A stretch of DNA of 61,933 nt from Sphaerochaeta sp. UBA5849 (lineage in GTDB: Bacteria; Spirochaetota; Spirochaetia; Sphaerochaetales; Sphaerochaetaceae): NCBI GenBank assembly GCA_002432715.1, contig DJGJ01000055.1, forward strand, positions 38,330-100,262, written 5' to 3'. Under the pieces are notes generated by a model, which saw nothing but the letters and a program-made list of their open reading frames with translations, had not been told where the DNA came from and did not search any database. This document shows, piece after piece, positions 44,385 through 52,932 of the stretch (the stretch's first letter is position 1; every line of letters starts with the position of its first letter). The translations under genes and the position numbers were made by a program.

Positions 44385-44906
44385 ATGCAACAAAACAGGA
44401 ATGCCTTGAAGGTAGCTGTCGTCGCCGTCCTAACTGCAGTGGTTGTCGTGTTTACCATGGTCGTTCGTATCCCTACGGCGAAGGGATATCTCAATCTTTG
44501 CGACGTGGCCATCTGCTTCATCGCTTTCACTTTCGGCCCTTGGTCTGCTTTCATTGCAGCCGGTTTGGGAACAGCAATTGCCGATTTGATCAGCGGTTAC
44601 GCCCAATGGGCTCCCATCTCCTTTGTAGTGCACGGGGTGGAGGGGCTTTTGATCGCCCTTATCGTGCGGCAAAAAAATGACAAGGAAGCTTCCCTGATCC
44701 GCAAGCTTCTCGCCGGCCTGGTTTGCATTGCAACCGTATCGCTTGGGTATTTTGCACTCTCTTCGCTGTTTATCAGCACCGTCAGTGTTGCAGCAGCCGA
44801 GATTCCCGGCAATATTGCCCAGAGTGCGGTTGGGTTTGTGCTCGGTTTGGGTGTAGCCAGTGCTGTAAAACGCGCATATCCGCCGGTACGTTCGCTTGCT
44901 TGGTAG
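44385..44906 (+). CDS. ECF transporter S component, substrate unknown
   Basis: Membrane protein of 173 residues with about six helices. The pattern VVRIPTAKGYLNLCDVAICFIAFTFGPW and then GLGTAIADLISGYAQWAPI is typical of the DUF1393/ECF-ribofla_trS group of substrate-binding S components. This group includes transporters for vitamins and vitamin precursors such as hydroxymethylpyrimidine; I cannot tell which from sequence. No riboswitch is visible upstream of the operon. GGAGG lies before the ATG. Confidence 0.88.
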   Translation: MQQNRNALKVAVVAVLTAVVVVFTMVVRIPTAKGYLNLCDVAICFIAFTFGPWSAFIAAGLGTAIADLISGYAQWAPISFVVHGVEGLLIALIVRQKNDKEASLIRKLLAGLVCIATVSLGYFALSSLFISTVSVAAAEIPGNIAQSAVGFVLGLGVASAVKRAYPPVRSLAW

Positions 44907-44963
44907 CAATTTGCCTCCTTTTTCGCTATACTCGCAACAAATCTCAGATAAAAGGAATACAGC

Positions 44964-46517
44964 ATGCAACAATTCCCCCATGACACCATCGTAGTGCTCG
45001 ACTTTGGTGCCCAATACAGCCAGTTGATAGCACGCAGGGTGAGGGAGATGCACGTCTACAGCCAGATAGTCCCCTATACCATCAGCGCGGCACAGCTTGG
45101 GGCCATGCAACCCAAAGGCATCATATTTTCCGGTGGTCCGGCTTCGGTGAGAACCGAAGGATCGCCTCGTCCCGACCTGGCTATCTACTCGCTGGGTATT
45201 CCAATTCTGGGTATTTGCTACGGCCTTCAGGTCATGTGCATCCAAAACGGCGGCAGTGTCGAACGGCCGGACAAACGCGAATACGGGTTTGCCGATTTGA
45301 GGATTCTGAACCATGAGTCGGCTCTTCTGAAAGGCATTGGACAGAATTCCAGGCTTTGGATGAGCCATGGTGATGCCGTTTGCACCCTTCCTGCGGGATT
45401 CGAGCATACCGGCAGCACTGAGAACTGTTCGTATACGGTCATTGAGAACAAGGAGAAGCAGTTCTACGGCGTTCAATTCCACCCTGAGGTGGTGCATACC
45501 GCTGAAGGAAAAACCTTTTTGGAGAACTTTGTGCTTGGAATTTGCAAGGCAGAGCCCAATTGGGACATGGGTTCATTCATCACTAGTGCTATTGAGGAGA
45601 TCCGTGCCAAGGTCGGGGACAAGCAGGTACTGTGCGGTCTTTCCGGCGGAGTCGACTCCGCTGTTGCTGCTGTCTTGATCCACAAGGCCATCGGTGATCA
45701 ATTGGTGTGCGTCTTTGTGAACAACGGCCTGCTTCGCAAGGGCGAGGCTGAGATGGTTCTCAAGCTCTTTCGGGACAACTACAAGATCAGGCTGCAGTAT
45801 GCAGATGCACAAGAGGCTTTCCTCTCTGCATTGAAAGGAGTGACAGATCCGGAGGCCAAGCGCAAGATCATCGGCAAGGTTTTTGTCGATACCTTCTATA
45901 GTGAAGCCCGCAAGGCCGGAGAAATATCCTTCCTTGCCCAGGGTACGCTCTATCCGGATGTGATTGAGAGCAAGAGCCCCTCCGGCGGGCCTTCTGCCAC
46001 CATCAAGAGCCACCACAATGTCGGCGGCCTGCCTGAAGACCTGAAGTGGGATTTGCTTGAACCGCTTCGAGAGTTGTTCAAGGATGAGGTGCGGGCATTG
46101 GGTCGCGAGCTTGGCCTGCCCGAGGTGTTGGTCACCAGGCATCCGTTCCCGGGCCCGGGCTTGGGTGTCCGATGCGTCGGCGAGGTCACCAAGGAGCGCC
46201 TTGATACCCTTCGGGATGTCGATGCCATCTTCATCGACGAGATTCGCAAGGCCGGCCTCTATCACGATATTTGGCAAGCTCTTGCATGCTTGTTGCCTGT
46301 CAAGAGCGTGGGAGTGCAGGGCGATGAGCGTACGTACGAGGAGGTCTGCTCGCTTCGGGCGGTGACCAGTGAGGATGCCATGACAGCCGACTGGTTCCGG
46401 TTCCCTCCGGATGTGCTTCAGCGTGCTGCAAGCAGAATCTGCAACGAGGTGGCCAAAGTCAACAGGGTGCTCTACGATATTACCAGCAAACCCCCCGGAA
46501 CGATTGAGTGGGAGTAA
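44964..46517 (+). CDS. guaA: GMP synthase (glutamine-hydrolysing)
   Basis: Protein of 517 residues. The N-terminal class I amidotransferase has nucleophile Cys in GICYGLQ and the His/Glu pair in QFHPEVVHT. The ATP pyrophosphatase domain has SGGVDSAVAAV, and the C-terminal dimerisation domain ends TIEWE as in the family. It converts XMP to GMP. A -10-like TATACT lies at 44927-44932 with a weak -35; AAAGGAA before the ATG is a moderate ribosome site. A terminator follows. Confidence 0.97.
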   Translation: MQQFPHDTIVVLDFGAQYSQLIARRVREMHVYSQIVPYTISAAQLGAMQPKGIIFSGGPASVRTEGSPRPDLAIYSLGIPILGICYGLQVMCIQNGGSVERPDKREYGFADLRILNHESALLKGIGQNSRLWMSHGDAVCTLPAGFEHTGSTENCSYTVIENKEKQFYGVQFHPEVVHTAEGKTFLENFVLGICKAEPNWDMGSFITSAIEEIRAKVGDKQVLCGLSGGVDSAVAAVLIHKAIGDQLVCVFVNNGLLRKGEAEMVLKLFRDNYKIRLQYADAQEAFLSALKGVTDPEAKRKIIGKVFVDTFYSEARKAGEISFLAQGTLYPDVIESKSPSGGPSATIKSHHNVGGLPEDLKWDLLEPLRELFKDEVRALGRELGLPEVLVTRHPFPGPGLGVRCVGEVTKERLDTLRDVDAIFIDEIRKAGLYHDIWQALACLLPVKSVGVQGDERTYEEVCSLRAVTSEDAMTADWFRFPPDVLQRAASRICNEVAKVNRVLYDITSKPPGTIEWE

Positions 46518-46521
46518 GCTG

Positions 46522-46560
46522 AAAAAGCCCAACGTGCCGTATTGGTTGGTTGGGCTTTTT
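46522..46560. terminator. Bidirectional terminator between guaA and MATE gene
   Basis: AAAAAGCCCAAC and GTTGGGCTTTTT form a perfect 12-bp stem around a 15-nt loop, with A and T runs at both ends, so it can stop transcripts from either side. Confidence 0.92.
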
Positions 46561-46573
46561 TCTGTCTGCAGCT

Positions 46574-47929
46574 TTACGCTGCCAGCGTCTTGATCTTTCT
46601 CACATACACCCTTCTGAAGAAGATGATGGTCAGCAAAAGGGAAGATGTTTCTGCGATGATGAACGAGTACCACAGAGCATCCAATCCGACGAAACGACCA
46701 AGCAGATAGGCGGATGGCAGCAGGAATATGAGCTGTCGGGTGACACTGATGATCATGGAGATGTATCCGTCGCCGGTTCCTTGGAAAAGGGCGCCGAGGA
46801 CAATGCAGAAACCTGCAGAGATGAAGCAAAGGCTGATGCGCTGCATGGCAATCACCCCGATGGCCATCATCTCATCGGTGGCGTTGAAAAGCCCGAGCAG
46901 GATGTGGGGCAGGAAGGTGAAGACGGCAAAGCCGGCGCTCATGATTGACAGCGAAACAATAAGGCCCACCTTGACGGCACTGATGATGCGCTTGGGCCGT
47001 TTCGCCCCATAGTTGTAGCCGATGACAGGAATCATCCCGCTGTTGAGACCGAACACCGGCATGAAGATGAATGACTGCAGTCTGAAGTAGATGCCGAAGA
47101 CTGCAACGGCGGAAGTTCCGAAACCAATAAGAATCTTGTTCAGGCTGGTGTTCAGAATGGTTCCAATCGCCTGCATGATGATAGAGGGGATGCCTACAGC
47201 GTAGATGTCCTTTACCGTTTTTTTCTCAAGACGGAACGAAGGACGGTCAAGAATGATTTCCTTGTTTCTCTTTACATAATATATGGCCAGGACGGCCGAA
47301 ACATGTTGGGCGAATACGGTCGCAATCGCTGCTCCCGGCACACCCATGCGGGGAAAGCCGAAAAGGCCGAAGATGAGGATCGGGTCGAGGATGATGTTCA
47401 CTATCGCTCCGGTGCCTTGGATGATCATCGGGTGAAATGTGTCTCCGGTTCCCTGCAGGATGCGTTCGCAGGTGATATCGATGAAAAGTGCCAGGGAGAA
47501 GAAGAGACAGACCGAACTGTATTGGGTGCCCATTGCAATCAGTTCAGGATCGCTGGAGAAAAAGCTGATGAAGGATTTGGTGAAAAAGAGTCCGACTATG
47601 GCAAAAAATATCCAGCTGATCGCCGAGAGAGTCAGGCCGTTGCCGGCAGCCTTCTTGGCTGCAGCCAAGTCTTTGGCACCGAGTTTTCTGGACAAGAGTG
47701 AATTCACCCCGATCGAGGTTCCAACGCTGACTGCTATCAGGAGGTTTTGAAGCGGAAACGCCAGGGTGACTGCTGTCAAAGCTGTTTGGCTGTAGTGTGA
47801 GACAAACATGCTGTCCACGATGTTGTAAAACGCCTGGACCAGCATGGAAAGCATGATGGGAAAGGACATGGACAGAACGAGTGAGGGGATTGGTTTCACC
47901 CCCATTTTATTTTCTTGCAAGGCTTGCAT
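46574..47929 (-). CDS. MATE-family efflux transporter
   Basis: Membrane protein of 451 residues with about 12 helices. The N-terminus PIPSLVLSMSFPIMLSMLVQAFYNIVDSMFVSHY is characteristic of MATE transporters of the DinF/NorM-like type, as is GNGLTLSAISWIFF. It exports drugs or other organic cations by Na+ or H+ exchange. AAGGAAAA lies just before the ATG. The UMF1-type gene lies upstream on the same strand with a 77-base gap. Confidence 0.92.
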   Translation of the reverse strand: MQALQENKMGVKPIPSLVLSMSFPIMLSMLVQAFYNIVDSMFVSHYSQTALTAVTLAFPLQNLLIAVSVGTSIGVNSLLSRKLGAKDLAAAKKAAGNGLTLSAISWIFFAIVGLFFTKSFISFFSSDPELIAMGTQYSSVCLFFSLALFIDITCERILQGTGDTFHPMIIQGTGAIVNIILDPILIFGLFGFPRMGVPGAAIATVFAQHVSAVLAIYYVKRNKEIILDRPSFRLEKKTVKDIYAVGIPSIIMQAIGTILNTSLNKILIGFGTSAVAVFGIYFRLQSFIFMPVFGLNSGMIPVIGYNYGAKRPKRIISAVKVGLIVSLSIMSAGFAVFTFLPHILLGLFNATDEMMAIGVIAMQRISLCFISAGFCIVLGALFQGTGDGYISMIISVTRQLIFLLPSAYLLGRFVGLDALWYSFIIAETSSLLLTIIFFRRVYVRKIKTLAA

Positions 47930-48006
47930 GGGTTTTCCTTATGCTCCGAGGTATCAGAGAGTGTAGTAATACCACAGCCGCCTTATAGAGTAAAGTATCC
48001 TGTACC

Positions 48007-49287
48007 TTATTGGTTTTCCATGAATGACTTGATTTCTTCCTGTCCTTTCCGCTCATCCACCCGCTTGAGGAGTATGAATCCGAGTGCGAAAAGCGCAACC
48101 AAGCTGATGATGCCTGAACGGACATTTCCGGTGACCAAGGTGACAATGCCCATAAGAAGCGGGCCGATGATTGCGGCAAATTTACCGAGCATGTTGAAAA
48201 AGCCGAAGAATTCTGCAGAGCGCTCCTTGGGGATGAGCCGGGTGTAATACGACCGGGAAAGGGCCTGGATGCCGCCCTGGAAAAGTCCGATGACTATTGC
48301 CAGCAGGTAGAAGTGAAGGGGGGTGGTCATGAAGTAGCCGAGGATGGCAATGATGGTATAGGCGCCGATTGCAACCTGAAGGGCCTTCTTCACGCCAATC
48401 TTGTTGCCGAATGAAGAATAGAGCAGGGCGGAAGGAAAGGCGACGAACTGGGTGATCAAGAGGGCGATGATCAGCGATTCACTGGGGAAGTTGAGGCTGG
48501 TTCCATAGTTGACGGCCATCCTGATGATGGTATCCACTCCATCGATGTACAGCCAGTATGCGACCAAAAAGAGTGCGATGGTCTTCAATTTTCTGAAGCT
48601 TCTCACAGTATTGATGGTAATGTTCAGTCCTTTCTTTACCGCCTCCCGAGCCCCCAGTACCTGTTTGGATTTCTCTTCCTTTACGAAAAAAAGCAAGGGC
48701 AGGGTGAAGACCGTCCACCAGATGCCGACTATGACGAAGCATGCCTTTATCGCACTTTCCTGACTGGCGAAACCAAACCAAGAGGGGTTGAGATACATCA
48801 ACACATTGACCAAGAAGAGCAGGCCGCCTCCGATATAGCCAAGGCTGTATCCAAGCGAGGAAACATAGTCGACTTTCTTCTCGGAAGCTACGAAGGGCAG
48901 CAGAGCATCGTAGAAGGTATTGGCACCGCTGAAACCTACGACGGCAAGGGAGTAGAAGAGGACCGCCATCGGCCAGTTGCCCATCTGCAGGACATAGAGG
49001 CTTGCCGTCATCACCGAACCGAGGAGTGCAAAAAATGCAAGCAAGCGTTTCTTGTAACTTCCCCAATCTGCTATGGCACCGAGAAAGGGTGCCAGCAGGG
49101 CGACGATGAGAGAGCCGAGGGAATTGGCTGCGCCCAGGTAGAAGGTGCCTTGTTCACTGCTGGACCCCACGGCCCAATATGCGCTGAAAAAGACTGGAAA
49201 GAAGCCCGCCATGACGGTGGTTGCGAAGGCGCTGTTCGCCCAATCGTAACAAGCCCAAGCCAAAATCGACCGTTTTGAGTCCTGCAT
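48007..49287 (-). CDS. MFS transporter, UMF1 (Atg22-like) family
   Basis: Membrane protein of 426 residues with about 12 helices. The N-terminus ILAWACYDWANSAFATTVMAGFFPVFF is a hallmark of the UMF1 family, related to the yeast vacuolar amino-acid effluxer Atg22, and the later LSRSYYTRLIPKERSAEFFGFFN also fits. Substrate is unknown; amino-acid export is a possibility from the relatives only. It is divergent from lysC across a 140-base gap. Confidence 0.88.
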   Translation of the reverse strand: MQDSKRSILAWACYDWANSAFATTVMAGFFPVFFSAYWAVGSSSEQGTFYLGAANSLGSLIVALLAPFLGAIADWGSYKKRLLAFFALLGSVMTASLYVLQMGNWPMAVLFYSLAVVGFSGANTFYDALLPFVASEKKVDYVSSLGYSLGYIGGGLLFLVNVLMYLNPSWFGFASQESAIKACFVIVGIWWTVFTLPLLFFVKEEKSKQVLGAREAVKKGLNITINTVRSFRKLKTIALFLVAYWLYIDGVDTIIRMAVNYGTSLNFPSESLIIALLITQFVAFPSALLYSSFGNKIGVKKALQVAIGAYTIIAILGYFMTTPLHFYLLAIVIGLFQGGIQALSRSYYTRLIPKERSAEFFGFFNMLGKFAAIIGPLLMGIVTLVTGNVRSGIISLVALFALGFILLKRVDERKGQEEIKSFMENQ

Positions 49288-49358
49288 GATTTCCTCTTGT
49301 ACGTAGAGTAGCAGTGAACAGGCTTTCTGTCATGTATTTTCGCTTTGGCAGGGTTCAC

Positions 49359-49387
49359 TTGCACAACAAGCTATCCTTCAATACAAT
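49359..49387 (+). promoter_or_regulatory. Sigma-70 promoter of lysC
   Basis: TTGCAC, a 17-bp spacer, then TACAAT (49382-49387). The predicted start near 49394 gives a leader of about 34 nt, too short for a riboswitch or T-box. Confidence 0.75.
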
Positions 49388-49427
49388 ACGCACTTAGACA
49401 TCTCTAGCAAGGTGGGAGGTTACCCCC

Positions 49428-50735
49428 ATGATCGTGTGTAAATTCGGCGGAAGCTCGGTTGCTGAAGCCAAACAAATAATGAAAGTAAAATCAATTGTTG
49501 ATGCCGACCCGGACAGACAGATAGTAATCGTTTCAGCGCCGGGCAAGCGAAACAAGGATGATGAAAAAGTTACCGACATGCTTTACAACTGCAACTCCAT
49601 GGTGCAGCAAGGCCACTCCTGTCGTGAACTCTTCAAGAAAGTTGCCAATCGCTATACCAGCATCCTCAATGAATTGGGAATGGACCAGAAACCCTTTCTG
49701 CCGATTTTGGATGAAGTGAGACAGATGATTGATGCCGGCTATGGCGCTGAGTATGCTGCAAGCCGCGGGGAATATCTGTGCGCCCGGATGATTGCAACCT
49801 ATTTCGGCTGGACGTTTCTCGATACCGATCCGCTGATCGTCATCAAGGACGACGGCACCGTGCATGAAGATACGTATCAAAATCTGAAAAAAGTCCTGAA
49901 AAAGGGAGAGAAGTATATCGTACCCGGTTTCTATGGCTGCAGCACTGAAGGGAAAGTGAAAACTTTCAGCAGAGGTGGTTCGGATATCACCGGTGCAATC
50001 CTCAGCCGTGCCTCAGAAGCTGCAAAATATGAAAACTGGACCGATGTAAGCGGTGTCTTCAGTGTGGATCCCCGTTTGGTCAAGGAAGCAAAGGTCATCA
50101 AGACCATGACCTATCGTGAAGTCCGCGAGCTTGCCGGGGTTGGAGCTGGAGTATTTCATGAAGAAGCAATCGCTCCGGTGATTGCTGCAAAGATTCCCAT
50201 CAATGTCAAGAATACCAATGCTCCCTTGGACGATGGAACAATGATTGTTGACCATCGAGAGCTTGAGGGCCGGCCTTTGGCTGGTGTTTCTGCAAAAAGC
50301 GGGTACAGCCGAATCACCTTGCGTAAGCTCATGCTTTTCAAGAGAACAGGAATCCGGCATGCCTTGCTTACCATGTTGCATATCTTTGGAGTCCGGCCTT
50401 CCTTCTCCCTGTTCGGTGTTGACAGTATCGTGTGGTTTTTTGAATCCATCCAAGCCAGCGAAAGCGTACTCAATGCAATGTGTATCCGCATCAAGAGCGA
50501 ATTCAGCCTCGATTCCATCGAAGTCGACCACGGTCATGCTGTGGTTGGGATTGTAGGTGCAGGCGTCATGCAGGAGACGGATTTGATCGCGAAGAGCACC
50601 ACCGCTCTGGCCGATGCCACAATCAAGCTCAACTTCTACAATTACGGCTCCTCTGATACATCCATTTTGTTGGGAGTGAATGCTGCCCAGGCACAGGATG
50701 CAGTGAAATGCCTGTATCACGCATTGTTTGAATAA
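49428..50735 (+). CDS. lysC: Aspartate kinase
   Basis: Protein of 435 residues that phosphorylates aspartate, the first step towards lysine, threonine, methionine and diaminopimelate. The N-terminal KFGGSSVAEAKQI and IVSAPGKR, and the later GFYGCSTEGKVKTFSRGGSDITGAI, are amino-acid-kinase motifs. Residues about 300-435 form tandem ACT domains, so allosteric feedback is expected. GGGAGG lies 10 nt before the ATG. It stands alone with its own promoter and terminator. Which amino acid inhibits it cannot be read from sequence. Confidence 0.94.
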   Translation: MIVCKFGGSSVAEAKQIMKVKSIVDADPDRQIVIVSAPGKRNKDDEKVTDMLYNCNSMVQQGHSCRELFKKVANRYTSILNELGMDQKPFLPILDEVRQMIDAGYGAEYAASRGEYLCARMIATYFGWTFLDTDPLIVIKDDGTVHEDTYQNLKKVLKKGEKYIVPGFYGCSTEGKVKTFSRGGSDITGAILSRASEAAKYENWTDVSGVFSVDPRLVKEAKVIKTMTYREVRELAGVGAGVFHEEAIAPVIAAKIPINVKNTNAPLDDGTMIVDHRELEGRPLAGVSAKSGYSRITLRKLMLFKRTGIRHALLTMLHIFGVRPSFSLFGVDSIVWFFESIQASESVLNAMCIRIKSEFSLDSIEVDHGHAVVGIVGAGVMQETDLIAKSTTALADATIKLNFYNYGSSDTSILLGVNAAQAQDAVKCLYHALFE

Positions 50736-50756
50736 AATCTGAGAGACACCTGGGAC

Positions 50757-50779
50757 AACCCTCCTTTGCATGGAGGGTT
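50757..50779 (+). terminator. Stem-loop terminator after lysC
   Basis: AACCCTCC / GGAGGGTT with a 7-nt loop; the T run is delayed by 7 bases (CGGATACTTTT), so termination may be partial. Confidence 0.6.
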
Positions 50780-50943
50780 CGGATACTTTTGGTACAAAGA
50801 TAACTTTTTGAATACTATGTAAAACATTCCTAATAAGGTATGGTATATTTACATAGGAATTGGCATTGCATCTTTCTTCTTTCTATCGTATGGTATGCGG
50901 GCGGACGGCAGTTCCAGTTCCATTCCATATTGAGGGTAGGCTT

Positions 50944-51453
50944 ATGTTTACCAATGAAACTCTTGCATTAGCCTTGGTTATTTTTGCGGCCAGGGTGGTG
51001 GATGTTTCCCTCGGTACCATCCGCCATGCAATGATAGTACGGGGAAAGCGCCTTATTACGTTTTGTATTGCATTTCTCGAATCCTTGGTTTGGGTGTTTG
51101 CGGTTTCCAAAGTGCTCAGCGACCTGACCGAACCCATTACGGCATTGGCTTTCGCCCTCGGCTTTGCAACCGGGACCTTTGTAGGCATGACCATCGAGGG
51201 CCTTTTGAAGATCGGTGATCAGGTGGTTAAAGTTTTTTCCAACAAAGGGAAGGAAGTTGCCTGTGCGCTCAGGGAGGCTGGTTTTCGCGTAACCGAGTTC
51301 GAAGGACGGGGTCGGGATGGCCAAGTCGTTCTTCTGTTTGTGCAAGTTCGTCGCAGGGATGCCAAGAAAGTACTGCAGACGGCACGCACGTTTGATAAGA
51401 ACTGCTATCTCGTCCTCGAGGATATTCGATGGCGGCAGAACGCATTGTTATAA
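50944..51453 (+). CDS. DUF2179 / UPF0316 membrane protein
   Basis: Protein of 169 residues with three membrane helices (about 5-80) containing FAARVVDVSLGTIRHAMIVRG, typical of the DUF5698/DUF2179 group, then a soluble C-terminal domain of about 70 residues. Function of the family is not established. The frame opens at 50860, but ATG at 50944 matches the family start with GAGGG upstream. An extended -10 (TGGTATATT) at 50841-50849 may be its promoter. Confidence 0.85.
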   Translation: MFTNETLALALVIFAARVVDVSLGTIRHAMIVRGKRLITFCIAFLESLVWVFAVSKVLSDLTEPITALAFALGFATGTFVGMTIEGLLKIGDQVVKVFSNKGKEVACALREAGFRVTEFEGRGRDGQVVLLFVQVRRRDAKKVLQTARTFDKNCYLVLEDIRWRQNALL

Positions 51454-51472
51454 AAGAGATGTGAACAACCAA

Positions 51473-51496
51473 TGGGGCTTCGGCCCCAATTTTTTC
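51473..51496 (+). terminator. Rho-independent terminator after DUF2179 gene
   Basis: Stem TGGGGC / GCCCCA closed by a TTCG tetraloop, followed by ATTTTTT. Confidence 0.9.
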
Positions 51497-51539
51497 CTTT
51501 GACTGATGCTTGTCTTCGCTGAAGCATGCAATGAGAGAA

Positions 51540-51549
51540 GTAACGTTAC
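51540..51549. promoter_or_regulatory. Palindrome upstream of monosaccharide ABC operon
   Basis: GTAACGTTAC is a perfect 10-bp palindrome with a central CG, like LacI-family operators, and shares the TAACG half with the larger dyad at 51676. It lies about 60 bp before the -35. Confidence 0.4.
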
Positions 51550-51610
51550 CGCAAACATCCATCCATACGCCTCGTCGTATAATCCTCAGCCAAACACCTT
51601 TATAAAAAGC

Positions 51611-51639
51611 TTGACGGCTCATTTCACCGATGATAGAGT
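51611..51639 (+). promoter_or_regulatory. Promoter of the monosaccharide ABC operon
   Basis: TTGACG, a 17-bp spacer, then TAGAGT (51634-51639). The transcript would start near 51646 and carry the dyad at 51676 in its leader. Confidence 0.6.
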
Positions 51640-51675
51640 TAGTTAGACATCTTTTGGATGGTTTTGTTTTCATGA

Positions 51676-51695
51676 ATGCGTTATCGTTAACGCAT
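51676..51695. promoter_or_regulatory. Perfect 8-bp dyad, likely sugar-repressor operator
   Basis: ATGCGTTA and TAACGCAT are exact inverted repeats 4 nt apart, 21 bases before the binding-protein ATG and about 30 bases after the predicted transcription start, where a repressor would block elongation. The regulator gene is not in the window. Confidence 0.65.
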
Positions 51696-51716
51696 GAAGC
51701 TTTAAGGAGGCTGTGT

Positions 51717-52814
51717 ATGAAAAAGTTGCTAGTAGTGGGAATGGTCCTGTTATACGCAATGACCATGGTTTTTGCTGCAGGTGCTGCAGAGAGTTCGTCC
51801 TCAAAAGGGATGATCGGCGTCGTTATGCCGACCAGGTCCGAGGAGCGCTGGAATAAGGACGGAGCGGCGGTAAAGTCCGGTTTGGAAAAACTTGGTTACA
51901 AGGTTGACCTGCAGTTCTCTGACGACGATATTCCCACCCAGGTTCGTCAGATTGAGGATTTGATTACCAAGGATGCAAAAGTGCTCGTAATCGCTTCAAT
52001 CGATGGAGTGGCGTTGAGTGATGTTCTGGCAAAAGCTGCAGAAGCCAAGATTCCAGTAATCGCGTATGACCGCTTGATCATGAAGTCCCCGAACGTCGAC
52101 TACTATTTGTCGTTCGACAACTACGCCGTCGGCCAGCAGATGGGTGACATCCTCATCAAGGGTATGAACCTCGACAATCCTAAGAAAAAGCCGCTTTTGA
52201 TCGAACTCTTCGGTGGATCTCCTGACGACAACAACGCGTATAAGTTCTATGACGGTGCCATGGATAGGCTCAAGCCCTATTTTGACAACGGTACGCTCAA
52301 GATTGGTTCAGGCCAGCAGGGCATGGATACAGTCGGTACGCTGCGCTGGAGCAATGAATTGGCAATGGCCAGAATGGAAAACCTCCTCTCGGCCTATTAC
52401 ACCAACCAGACGCTCGATGGAATTCTCTCTCCCTACGATCCGATCAGTCTTTCAACGCTTGAAGCTTGCAAGGCCGTTGGATATGGCACTGCCGGCAAGC
52501 CGCTTCCGATTGTTGGTGGACAGGACTGCATCGTCGCTTCCTGCAAATCGATTCTCGCCGGTGAGCAGTATGCAACCATCCTGAAGGATACCCGTGTGCT
52601 TGGTCAGGCCACTGTTGAGCTCGTGGATACCATCATGCGCGGACAGGTTCCCCAGGGACTCGATACCACCAGTTACAACAACGACTCCATCAAGAACGGC
52701 AAGCCGTATATCGTTCCCTCCGTTCTGTTGAAGTCTGTCATCGTCACAAAGGACAACCTGAAGGCTGAAGTAGTCGATACCGGCTACCACACTGCTGCTG
52801 AAGTTGGTCTGTAA
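51717..52814 (+). CDS. Periplasmic monosaccharide-binding protein (ChvE/XylF-like)
   Basis: Protein of 365 residues with an export signal (MKKLLVVGMVLLYAMTMVFAAGAAES; no clear lipobox Cys) and the periplasmic binding protein type I fold. It begins GMIGVVMPTRSEERWNKDG, as in ChvE-type multiple-monosaccharide binding proteins, and has the ligand-side DDDIPTQVRQIEDLI. AAGGAGG lies 6 nt before the ATG at 51717; the open frame extends upstream but without signal sequence. ATPase and permease genes follow, giving a full importer for xylose, glucose, galactose or arabinose. Confidence 0.92.
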   Translation: MKKLLVVGMVLLYAMTMVFAAGAAESSSSKGMIGVVMPTRSEERWNKDGAAVKSGLEKLGYKVDLQFSDDDIPTQVRQIEDLITKDAKVLVIASIDGVALSDVLAKAAEAKIPVIAYDRLIMKSPNVDYYLSFDNYAVGQQMGDILIKGMNLDNPKKKPLLIELFGGSPDDNNAYKFYDGAMDRLKPYFDNGTLKIGSGQQGMDTVGTLRWSNELAMARMENLLSAYYTNQTLDGILSPYDPISLSTLEACKAVGYGTAGKPLPIVGGQDCIVASCKSILAGEQYATILKDTRVLGQATVELVDTIMRGQVPQGLDTTSYNNDSIKNGKPYIVPSVLLKSVIVTKDNLKAEVVDTGYHTAAEVGL

Positions 52815-52823
52815 GAGTATGTA

Positions 52824-52847
52824 TCCGGCTTCTTCCATGAAGCCGGA
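52824..52847 (+). other. Intercistronic stem-loop after the binding-protein gene
   Basis: TCCGGCTTC / GAAGCCGGA is a perfect 9-bp stem with a 6-nt loop and no T run. Such structures stabilise the binding-protein mRNA or reduce readthrough, so that the binding protein is made in excess. A second, looser stem GAACCCG / CGGGTTC spans 52866-52908. Confidence 0.7.
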
Positions 52848-52932
52848 ACTGTATCGCATGATCGCGAACCCGGTGCCATCTGCCTGCGGCTGAATTGGAA
52901 TCGGGTTCCGGTCTGTCTAGCGGGGGACCTGA

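Noticed and set aside
45573..46829. 418-codon open frame antisense to guaA and running into the MATE gene
   Set aside because: It crosses a bidirectional terminator and overlaps two clear genes.
49388..49427. Lysine riboswitch or T-box before lysC
   Set aside because: The likely promoter leaves a leader of only about 34 nt, too short for either.
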